Positions 24,915 to 32,285 of a stretch of DNA of 64,000 nt are shown here, one piece after another (positions within the stretch are counted from its first letter, which is position 1; every line of letters starts with the position of its first letter). Source of the stretch: Ostreococcus lucimarinus CCE9901. Lineage: Eukaryota > Chlorophyta > Mamiellophyceae > Mamiellales > Bathycoccaceae. The notes under the pieces were generated by a model that saw nothing but the letters and a program-made list of their open reading frames with translations, made no database searches and was not told the DNA's origin. Where the stretch lies: assembly GCF_000092065.1 (NCBI RefSeq), contig NC_009364.1:124001-188000 (forward strand), read 5' to 3'. Position numbers and translations under genes: made by a program.

Positions 24915-26954
24915 ATGTCTCCCGGCGCCGGAGCCGCCGCGCCCGCGCGAACGCCGACCAAGCGTTACGCGCAAGACGGTCTGCTACCCCTGAACCACGC
25001 GCGACCGCCGAAGACGCCGCAAAACGCGGAAGATGGCGCGCGATCCAACACCGCCGCGGACGATCAAAATCTAAAGTCGCCCGCGGATGACGCGACGAAC
25101 GAACCGAGCGTGCGCGACATCGTGCGCGCGAACGCGGAAAGAGCGGGGGCGCGGCTGCGCGCGGAAATGCAGGCGAATGCGCGAAGGGAGGCGGCGAGCT
25201 CGAGCCAGACGCTGGAGGAACAGCACGCGCGGGTGACGGCGTTCTTGGCGACGCACCCACACGCGGGACCGTCATTAGACGCGCACAAGCGCATATATCA
25301 ATTGATAGAGGGATTTCCGACCGTGAAAAAGATGATGGATCGCTCGCCAGGGTTGCGCGGGATGCTCGGGAGCGAACGAGGATTGGCGGAACTGACGCGC
25401 GTGTTGTCCAACGGAGGCGAAGGCTTGGCCGAATTGGCGCAAAGTTTCGGGAGCTTGGATGCGAACGAGAACGGGCACGCGAAGAGTGCGGATGATTACA
25501 TCGCGGATTTAAAGATTCTGGAGCAGGCAAAGATTGAGTTGAGGACGTTTCGCGAGCGACAGGAGAATTACATCACCACCGGTATGGCCGCGCCGGTGGT
25601 GGCGCCGAGCGCCGACGACGACGAGCAGTATTTATTAAGTATCGCGAGACGCGGGACGAACGAAGAAACACCGTCTTATATCGACGTGCATCTTCGCGCA
25701 CAAGCGACGAACATGGATACCGCGGTTCCTTTCGTCATCGCGATTGTAGGCTCGACGCTCGCCGCATTGGGCTTAAATCTATTTTATTTCTTGGTGTCTT
25801 TTGTCACGATCACGGCGTTGATACTCGTGGCGCACCGACATGCGAGTTCGCAAGTGACGTACATGTACGGCAAACGAAGGATAGGTACGTCGGCCGCGAT
25901 GACTGTGCATGCCATAGTGCTCGCGTGTGCGTTGCAGTTTTTCTTTGTGTACGTGCCGTTGTTCTTCGGCGTCGCACCGATGACGTGTTTGATCACTACT
26001 TTTGAGTTTGTTTTCACGCCCTGGTTGTTTTACAAAACATATGTTATCGGTCCGGGCTTCGTGCCCACCGGTGTGAGTGATTTTGCGTCGTGGGCGGCGA
26101 CGATGGAACGCGTGAGCGCGACGCAGGGTGGATCCTCGGTCGCGGAGAACGCATCAAAGATGATGATCAACAACCGATATTGCAAGACTTGTCACTGCGC
26201 CAGGCCGCTGCGGTCGAAGCACTGTCCCTTCTGCAATCGTTGCGTGGAAAAGATGGATCACCACTGCCCGATTACGATGACGTGCATTGGTGCGAGGAAT
26301 CAGCGCTGGTTCTTCATGGCAGTACTCTCGATGTTCATCGGTCAGTGTGGATTTCTGCACGTGAGCCACCTGTTTTACAGGATGCTCGTTGATATCGAAG
26401 CTCCGCGCGTCGGTGGCACTGGATTTATGCCCACAGTCGTGACACATTTTTACGTCGTGTTCAACCGCCCGTTCGGCATGATTTTGTACGCGATTGCTTT
26501 CTTGTTCACGATTTACTGCGCCGGCATCCTCGTACGCATGTTCATCGGCGTCTGCGTGAATCTCACAGTGAACGAGATGGAAAACGCGGCAAGATATGAA
26601 TATCTCCAATCGGGCGATCCTGATCGTCCGTATCGCAACGTCTTCGATGCCGGGCCGCGGATCAATTGCATTCAGTTTTGGCGCGACACCGATAAAAAAC
26701 GCGACTGGGACGGATTTTACGTCGCCGCCAAGGAGAAAAAGGCCGACTTACCCGTGGCGCCAAAATTTAGCTATTCTTGGTTTCACAGCACCGCACCAAG
26801 ATTCTTGCGCGCGGTGTTTCAATTTCACTCCGATACCGTGCGATCGCACGGTCACGGTCACTCGCACGGCCACGGTCACTCGCACGGCCACGGCGACGAA
26901 TGTCAACACGACCATCCGCACTCACTGAACCACCCGGGCGACAGCGCGGTGTGA
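24915..26954 (+). CDS. DHHC-type protein S-acyltransferase with His-rich tail
   Basis: This is an integral-membrane palmitoyltransferase, 679 aa from the ATG at 24915. Residues 1-120 are polar and disordered. Residues 120-270 form an unusual soluble helical extension (RIYQLIEGFPTVKKMMDR, then RGLAELTRVLSNGGEGLAEL) and show no ankyrin repeats. Membrane segments lie at about 272-306 and 325-375. The cysteine-rich domain is at about 420-465 (YCKTCHCARPLRSKHCPFC, then NRCVEKM) with the catalytic DHHC at 448-451. At least two more helices follow. The last 35 residues hold a repeated Ser-His-Gly-His pattern (643-668), likely to bind metal such as zinc. It lies 153 bp downstream of the NUDT22-like gene. 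Confidence 0.93.
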   Translation: MSPGAGAAAPARTPTKRYAQDGLLPLNHARPPKTPQNAEDGARSNTAADDQNLKSPADDATNEPSVRDIVRANAERAGARLRAEMQANARREAASSSQTLEEQHARVTAFLATHPHAGPSLDAHKRIYQLIEGFPTVKKMMDRSPGLRGMLGSERGLAELTRVLSNGGEGLAELAQSFGSLDANENGHAKSADDYIADLKILEQAKIELRTFRERQENYITTGMAAPVVAPSADDDEQYLLSIARRGTNEETPSYIDVHLRAQATNMDTAVPFVIAIVGSTLAALGLNLFYFLVSFVTITALILVAHRHASSQVTYMYGKRRIGTSAAMTVHAIVLACALQFFFVYVPLFFGVAPMTCLITTFEFVFTPWLFYKTYVIGPGFVPTGVSDFASWAATMERVSATQGGSSVAENASKMMINNRYCKTCHCARPLRSKHCPFCNRCVEKMDHHCPITMTCIGARNQRWFFMAVLSMFIGQCGFLHVSHLFYRMLVDIEAPRVGGTGFMPTVVTHFYVVFNRPFGMILYAIAFLFTIYCAGILVRMFIGVCVNLTVNEMENAARYEYLQSGDPDRPYRNVFDAGPRINCIQFWRDTDKKRDWDGFYVAAKEKKADLPVAPKFSYSWFHSTAPRFLRAVFQFHSDTVRSHGHGHSHGHGHSHGHGDECQHDHPHSLNHPGDSAV

Positions 26955-27112
26955 GTGCGCCAATAGAAACTGATAGCGGGCATAATAAAAAGAGATTGTG
27001 TAATGACGACCTAATACGTCGCGCACGATTCACTCGATTCACTCGATTCGCTCGATTCCCCGCCGCGCTCTGCTTTGCTGTATCCGCTCGTCTCGTACGC
27101 GCGCGGCCGCAC

Positions 27113-29266
27113 ATGTCGGCTTCGAAACGTCCCGGCGCGCGTCCGCGTGCGCACGCGCGCCTCGACGATCGCACCGCCTTCGCTTACGACCTTGAGGCTG
27201 CCAATTACGACGACGACGCGAGTAAGTACGGCAAACGTCGTCGTTCCAGTCGCCATGGATTTGCCAACTGTAATCAGTTTTTGAACACTCTGCGCGCGCT
27301 ATTCGCGCCCACGAGTCGCGTCAACGTCGCACGTTTATGCTGCGCGATCGCAGTGACTGTATTGCTCGCGCAAGTGGCGTCGAAATCGTCGGAGACGGCG
27401 TCGCCGACGCGCGTGGGTACGGAATTAGATTTGGGTTTGCTGCAGGTTGAACCTCCAAAGGGACGCCGAGGCGAAGCCTTGGCGCCGAGCGCGACGAAAC
27501 GATACGCGAAGAGCGCGGATGATTTGCGACGAACGAACGGAGGGTACAGTAGTGGTGCTCCGCGGAACAGGGCGAAGCTGATCCCGCGAATCGTGCATCA
27601 GACGTTCAAGTCGCGCGGGACGCTCACGGAGAAGGACAAGGCGATGATGCAGACGTGGCGAGCGCAGAATCCAGAGTGGGAGATACGGTTCTACGACGAC
27701 GAGGACTGCACGCGGTTCGTGCAGGAGCATTTTCCGGATTATTACGATGCGTATGCGGCGTTGGTGAAGAAGGTAGAACGGAGCGATTTCTTTCGGTATT
27801 TGGTGATTTTGAAGCACGGCGGCGTGTACGCGGACATCGACACTGAGTGTCGAAAGCCTTTGGATGATATGATCGATGCGAAGGACACACTGATCGTCGG
27901 CTGGGAGAACGAGTTCGAATCAGACGCAAAGGCGTACTCGAGACACTTCGTGCGAAGACGACAAGTGTTGAATTGGGCGTTCGCGGGCGCGCCAGGGCAT
28001 CCCGCGCTCCTCGCCGTCGCCGAACACATCAACGCTGGTGCGAAGCGAGTGTTCACCAAGGCTTCGAATCGTAACACGCTAGAGCGTACGGGACCGGGTG
28101 CGTTTACTGATACCATCATGTCGCACTTTGAAGGGCTTCGTACGGGTGGGAAGACGTTTTGGAACGTTCGAGTGTTGCCGAAAGTCGTGCTCGGCACGCA
28201 TCCGCTCGGCGAGGAGGGCGTGAGCCAAAAACACCCAGACGTCGTCATCGCGCACAGATACTCGGGTGGGTGGAAGAAAAAAACTGGCTGGAATGGGAAG
28301 AGGCGCTGGTATGACCACATCGCGATTCTCTGGCACTCGATCATGAGCGATCTTCCGGCGTACCGCGAGAAGCTTGCGGCGCGAGACGAGCACTTTCAAA
28401 TGCCCTTGGTCGATCCGAAGAGGGAGTACCCGGTGACAGCGCTCTGGGAGCCCGCGTTCGATCTCATGACGCCATTGGTTGGCACGATGGAGGAAAACGA
28501 CGCGTCATCAAAAAGCGAGCATCGCAGCGCGGAAGGGTACTGGTTGACACTGTACGGTAGACCGAAAGTGGTGACGCACAGCCCTCTGCGCGCCGGGCAA
28601 AATCCGGCGGAAATCCTTTTTGCCGGTTTGGAGCGACACGCAGGGAAACACATTCCTGAGCGCGCCGTCTTTATTGATATTGGTGCCGGTTTAGGGTATT
28701 ATTCCAACGCAGCCGCATCCCACGGGGACGACGTGTACTCGTACGAGTGGGATGAGACGTTATTAGCAAACTTTAAGACGTCAGTTGAGTACAACAACTT
28801 TGGCGACCATGTGAAAATCAGCGCGGATTTGGGCGAATTGAAGAGCGGCGAGGCGTTTAGGGATATGCTTCTCAAGACGAAAAAGATAGACGCCATGCGT
28901 ATCGCAGGTCGAGGGTATGAGATGGACATTTTAGACGGTTTCAAGATGTTTGTGGCGGCGGGTGATTTTCCTATGGCGTTACTTTTGGAGATGCGCCCGG
29001 CGCTCATTGAGGCGTCAACAAAGCATTCGACCGAGGACATCATCGCCATGTTTCAGTACTTGTGGAGCAATGGCTACACTGATATTGGGCACGTGGGTCC
29101 GGCGTGTGATGGGCGGGGCGTGCGCAAAATCAAGACAAAAGGGCTTAAAAGTCAGTTTGAGAACACGGCGTGGTGCAGAATCGACATTGCGAGCGTCAAA
29201 GGCGTCCTCAGCGCCATGAGCGAGGATGAGTTTGAAACCATCATCATGTTCTCAGATAGACATTGA
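27113..29266 (+). CDS. GT32-type glycosyltransferase fused to FkbM-like methyltransferase domain
   Basis: This is a 717-aa protein from the ATG at 27113. The open frame continues upstream into the DHHC gene, so the internal start is chosen. Residues 1-65 are basic and cytosolic. A single hydrophobic anchor is near 73-92 (ARLCCAIAVTVLLAQVA), a type II Golgi topology. Residues 150-400 match the OCH1/GT32 fold: KLIPRIVHQTFKSRG, WRAQNPEWEIRFYDDEDC, RSDFFRYLVILKHGGVYADI, and the DXD motif in ADIDTE near 240. Residues 480-690 look like an FkbM-type Rossmann methyltransferase: ERAVFIDIGAGLGYYSNAAA, YSYEWDETLLANFK, and IDAMRIAGRGYEMDILDGFK. The second part could modify the glycan made by the first. 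Its stop is 5 bp from that of the next gene. Confidence 0.87.
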   Translation: MSASKRPGARPRAHARLDDRTAFAYDLEAANYDDDASKYGKRRRSSRHGFANCNQFLNTLRALFAPTSRVNVARLCCAIAVTVLLAQVASKSSETASPTRVGTELDLGLLQVEPPKGRRGEALAPSATKRYAKSADDLRRTNGGYSSGAPRNRAKLIPRIVHQTFKSRGTLTEKDKAMMQTWRAQNPEWEIRFYDDEDCTRFVQEHFPDYYDAYAALVKKVERSDFFRYLVILKHGGVYADIDTECRKPLDDMIDAKDTLIVGWENEFESDAKAYSRHFVRRRQVLNWAFAGAPGHPALLAVAEHINAGAKRVFTKASNRNTLERTGPGAFTDTIMSHFEGLRTGGKTFWNVRVLPKVVLGTHPLGEEGVSQKHPDVVIAHRYSGGWKKKTGWNGKRRWYDHIAILWHSIMSDLPAYREKLAARDEHFQMPLVDPKREYPVTALWEPAFDLMTPLVGTMEENDASSKSEHRSAEGYWLTLYGRPKVVTHSPLRAGQNPAEILFAGLERHAGKHIPERAVFIDIGAGLGYYSNAAASHGDDVYSYEWDETLLANFKTSVEYNNFGDHVKISADLGELKSGEAFRDMLLKTKKIDAMRIAGRGYEMDILDGFKMFVAAGDFPMALLLEMRPALIEASTKHSTEDIIAMFQYLWSNGYTDIGHVGPACDGRGVRKIKTKGLKSQFENTAWCRIDIASVKGVLSAMSEDEFETIIMFSDRH

Positions 29267-29271
29267 ATCGT

Positions 29272-30063
29272 TTATTTATTTATTCGCGTTGGACTATTGA
29301 GATAAGTCGTGCGCGCCTTCGCCGCGCGTCGTTTGAAACTCACCTCACGGCGTTCGGCGTCCTCCATCGCGCGTCGCCGCCCCTCCTCCGCGCGCGCGTC
29401 CGCTTTAAGTCTGCGCGATCTTGCGAGTTCTATCTCGTTTCGACGCTGCTTTCTGACCTTGTTTTCGACTACCACCTTGTGTGGCGCGATCGGAAGTGCG
29501 ACGATCGCGTCGGACATCTTCTCTGGGGGGCGCAGCGTTCGTGCGGCTTCGCGAAGTTGATCGTCGGCGACCAGGCGCAACGTCTGATACACCTCTTCCT
29601 CCCACGAGCGTCCTCGCCGACGTGCACAATCGAACGTGCGCGCGCACTCTGACTTGACGTGTGCGCACGTCGCATCGCGATCGTCCGAACACTCGCTCTC
29701 AATGCGCGCGAAGACGATGGCTTTGAGCGTCAACGTCGCGAGCCCACTCGCTGGCGCGCAGTCGAGCTCGACGAATCCTCGCAACAAGCGAAACAATCCA
29801 CCGCGAGCGAGGCGCGCGACACTCGGGGCTGGATCGCGACACACGCGCGCGCATACTCTGATGACGTCTCGAACGACAGTTTCGTCGTCACCCGCGACCG
29901 TTGCAGACGCTACGCACGCGCACGCCGCCTCGAGAGCCGCGGTCAACGCCGCGAGGCGAACAGCGATGGGTCCGTCAAGGTAGCGCGTCGCACTTTGCAC
30001 GCGCTCCGCCAACGACGCATCACATTTGTCAATTCCTGTAATCGCTAAGATGGCACCATGCAT
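29272..30063 (-). CDS. Hypothetical helical protein
   Basis: I do not recognise the family. It is 263 aa from the ATG at 30063. Residues 1-180 are helical and rich in Ala, Val, Cys and Arg with a repeat-like pattern (ERVQSATRYLDGPIAVRLAA, VIRVCARVCRDPAPSVARLA, RGGLFRLLRGFVELD), which would suit an armadillo/HEAT-like alpha solenoid. Residues 185-263 are a basic coiled coil (KVRKQRRNEIELARSRRLKA). There is no signal peptide or membrane segment. The stop codon lies 5 bp from that of the GT32-FkbM gene, so the 3' UTRs must overlap. The next gene upstream on the same strand ends 102 bp away. Confidence 0.72.
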   Translation of the reverse strand: MHGAILAITGIDKCDASLAERVQSATRYLDGPIAVRLAALTAALEAACACVASATVAGDDETVVRDVIRVCARVCRDPAPSVARLARGGLFRLLRGFVELDCAPASGLATLTLKAIVFARIESECSDDRDATCAHVKSECARTFDCARRRGRSWEEEVYQTLRLVADDQLREAARTLRPPEKMSDAIVALPIAPHKVVVENKVRKQRRNEIELARSRRLKADARAEEGRRRAMEDAERREVSFKRRAAKARTTYLNSPTRINK

Positions 30064-30165
30064 ACGAAGACGCGCGGACGCGTCGCGTTGTGCCGCACAA
30101 CTAAATCTTCACACCGCTGCGTTTATTTTTACATGCGTCGTCGTCGTCTCAATCGTCTATCCATG

Positions 30166-30924
30166 TCATTCGTTCCTGATATCGCTCAGGATGTTTTCGA
30201 TATCATCCTTCGTAACGACGCCATCGGCGCCCTTTTGCGCAGCCAAACCGGACAGTCTCTGCATGAGCTTATCCTTGAACCCGGCGAACGCGCTCGCCAT
30301 GTTCATCTGCTGATTCATCGGAAGCGTGGCGAACGCCGCCATCGAGGCGTTTTCCAAACTCTCTCCACTCGCCGCATCGAGCGCACCTTGCGCCTCCAAT
30401 ATCTCCCGCATCGTCGTCGGTACGTCCGCGCCGCACCCATCGCCCTCGCACTCGTCGTCATCGTCATCGTCGTCGCCCTCGCGTCGCCAACGAAACACCC
30501 CGTCCTCGTCGGCGTGCGTCAGCTCGCGCGCCTCTCCGCTCAGAAACGACACCTTCCGCAATTCCGCCTCGAACCCATCCCGCGCGTCGTACAACAACGC
30601 GAACGCCGTCCCCGCCTTCGCCTCCCCCTCCGCGTCCCCTTCGCACACGACGCACGGCCACCACGTCACCGCGACTTCGGTTTCGTCCTCGTCTCGCGCC
30701 TCGCCGTCCTCGCCCCCCTCCCCCCGTCCCGGTTCCACCTCCCACTGCACCTCCAACCGATCGCCCGCGCGCACGCGCCTCCCGAACCGATCCACCGCCA
30801 CCTCGACCGCCGCGCGTCCGTCGCTCGCCGCGTCGTCCGCCCTCGCGCGCTTCACCGCCGCCCCGTCGTCCCTCGTCGCGTCTTCGCCATCCTCGCGTTC
30901 GCGTCGCACCGTCGCGCTCGACAT
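30166..30924 (-). CDS. Hypothetical acidic protein
   Basis: I do not recognise the family. It is 252 aa with an ATG at 30924. The N-terminus is charged (MSSATVRREREDGEDATRDD). Residues 38-75 and 85-140 contain a possible Tudor- or PWWP-like small beta domain (VDRFGRRVRAGDRLEVQWEV; VTWWPCVVCEG; FALLYDARDGFEAELRKVSF), suggested only by the pattern of Trp/Tyr strands. An Asp run follows (DDDDDDDE, about 152-160) and then a helical end rich in Met, Ala and Gln (MNQQMNMASAFAGFKDKLMQ) finishing DDIENILSDIRNE. The mix would suit a chromatin-associated reader, but this is inference. It is divergent to NAR1, with 248 bp between starts. Confidence 0.72.
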   Translation of the reverse strand: MSSATVRREREDGEDATRDDGAAVKRARADDAASDGRAAVEVAVDRFGRRVRAGDRLEVQWEVEPGRGEGGEDGEARDEDETEVAVTWWPCVVCEGDAEGEAKAGTAFALLYDARDGFEAELRKVSFLSGEARELTHADEDGVFRWRREGDDDDDDDECEGDGCGADVPTTMREILEAQGALDAASGESLENASMAAFATLPMNQQMNMASAFAGFKDKLMQRLSGLAAQKGADGVVTKDDIENILSDIRNE

Positions 30925-31061
30925 CCTCGCGCGGTCCTATCGCTCGCGCGTCGCGCTTCGGTCGTCGCGTCCGTCCGCGTCGCCGTCGCCGTCGTCGCGC
31001 GTCCGCGTGTCGCGCCGCGCGCGCCGCGCAACCATCCGTCGCGTCGTTCGAATCGCGTTTT

Positions 31062-31172
31062 GAAATTTGAATTCAAACCGTCGGTGCGAATGCGAAAAAA
31101 ACGCGATACGAACCGTCGCACCCCTATTTTTTTAGGGTCGCGCGAAACGACGCTTCGCGACGCTTTGCCGCT
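31062..31172 (+). promoter_or_regulatory. NAR1 promoter elements
   Basis: This is the proximal part of the 248-bp region between the acidic hypothetical gene and NAR1. It contains the perfect 12-bp palindrome TTTGAATTCAAA (31066-31077), the A/T run CCCTATTTTTTTAGGG (inverted CCCT/AGGG around a T tract, 31122-31137), and a tandem GACGCTT pair at 31149-31155 and 31159-31165, exactly 10 bp apart. The same heptamer recurs in the other nitrate promoters of this window. Function is inferred from position and recurrence. Confidence 0.5.
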
Positions 31173-32192
31173 TTGCCGCGCGTCGACCGCGACGCGCGAC
31201 ACACGACGACGACGACGACGATGATGACGACGACGACGACGACGACGACGCTGACGACGCTGACGACGGCGACGCGAGGGACGGCGCGACGCGCGACGCG
31301 AACGGTCGCGCGCGTCGCGCGACCGACTTTCGCGAGGGCGACCGCGGTCGGCGGGGCGTCGCGGACGCGAACGACGCGCGCGCGACGGGGCGGCGCGGTG
31401 GTGACGCGCGCGGACGCGCTGGCGCCGCCGGCGGTGTTCGACGCGGCGTGCGCGGCGAGCGAGAAGAAGAGCGCGCAGGCGCCGACGACGACGCTGACGC
31501 TGGGGTTCGCGGCGGGGGCGTTGATTGGCTTGGGCGCGCTGCTCATGACGTGCGTGGGGGGGGCGTCGCCGGCGTTGGCGGCGAATAATCCCGGGTTGAG
31601 CGCGTTCGTGAAAGGCGCGATCGGGCTCCCGGCGGGGCTGACGATGGTGATTCTGACGGGCGCGGAGCTGTTCACGGGGAACGTCTTCGTGATGCTGAGC
31701 GGGGCGCTGAACGGCGTCGCGAACGAGCGTCAAGTGGCGCGGTCGTGGGCGCTTTCGTACGCTGGGAACTTTGCGGGCTCGGTGTTCATGGCGTACATGG
31801 CGTACACGGCGATGACGGCGGCGTCGCCGGCGGCGAGCGCGGCGGCGGTGGGGATCGCCACGGCGAAGGCGTCGCTGCCGTTTGTCGCGGCGTTCACCAA
31901 GGGCGTGTTGTGCAACTGGCTCGTGTGTCTCGCTGTTTGGGGAACGATGGCGACGACGTCGGTGGCGGGGAAGATTTTGGCGATCTTTTGGCCCATCACC
32001 ATGTTCGTCGCGCTCGGTTTCGAGCACAGCGTGGCGAACATGTTTTTGATTCCGCACGGGATGCTCCTCGGCGCAAACGTTTCGTGGGCGCAGATGATGA
32101 CGGGCAACATCATTCCGGTGACGCTAGGGAACATCGTCGGCGCCGCAGTCTTCGTCGCGGGCGTGCACTGGCTCGCGTACGGTAAGAAGTGA
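31173..32192 (+). CDS. NAR1: NAR1 formate/nitrite-family transporter, plastid nitrite channel
   Basis: This is a formate/nitrite transporter (FNT) family channel. Plastid NAR1 proteins carry nitrite into the chloroplast. It is 339 aa from the ATG at 31173. The next ATGs at 31221 and 31224 may be the real start, because the tandem GACGCTT element ends only 8 bp before 31173. The leader is Thr/Arg/Ala-rich, with poly-Thr runs encoded by ACG repeats. Six hydrophobic segments follow. FNT signatures include GLPAGLTMVILTGAELFTGN, KGVLCNWLVCLAVWGTMATT, ALGFEHSVANMFLIPHGML (the conserved His region of the pore) and MTGNIIPVTLGNIVGAAVF. It is convergent with nitrate reductase (93 bp between stops). 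With NR and NiR next door, nitrite delivery to NiR is the natural role. Confidence 0.96.
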   Translation: MPRVDRDARHTTTTTTMMTTTTTTTTLTTLTTATRGTARRATRTVARVARPTFARATAVGGASRTRTTRARRGGAVVTRADALAPPAVFDAACAASEKKSAQAPTTTLTLGFAAGALIGLGALLMTCVGGASPALAANNPGLSAFVKGAIGLPAGLTMVILTGAELFTGNVFVMLSGALNGVANERQVARSWALSYAGNFAGSVFMAYMAYTAMTAASPAASAAAVGIATAKASLPFVAAFTKGVLCNWLVCLAVWGTMATTSVAGKILAIFWPITMFVALGFEHSVANMFLIPHGMLLGANVSWAQMMTGNIIPVTLGNIVGAAVFVAGVHWLAYGKK

Positions 32193-32285
32193 AAGATATT
32201 TTGATCGTTCGATTCGATTCGCAAGTAACCCCTGGTGTAATTAATTTCAACGACGACGATTTCTATGACTGTACGAGGCGCTCTT

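Noticed and set aside
26777-27112. Extension of the GT32-FkbM frame into the DHHC gene
   Set aside because: It overlaps the last 178 bp of a well-supported gene in another frame and encodes simple Arg-rich sequence.
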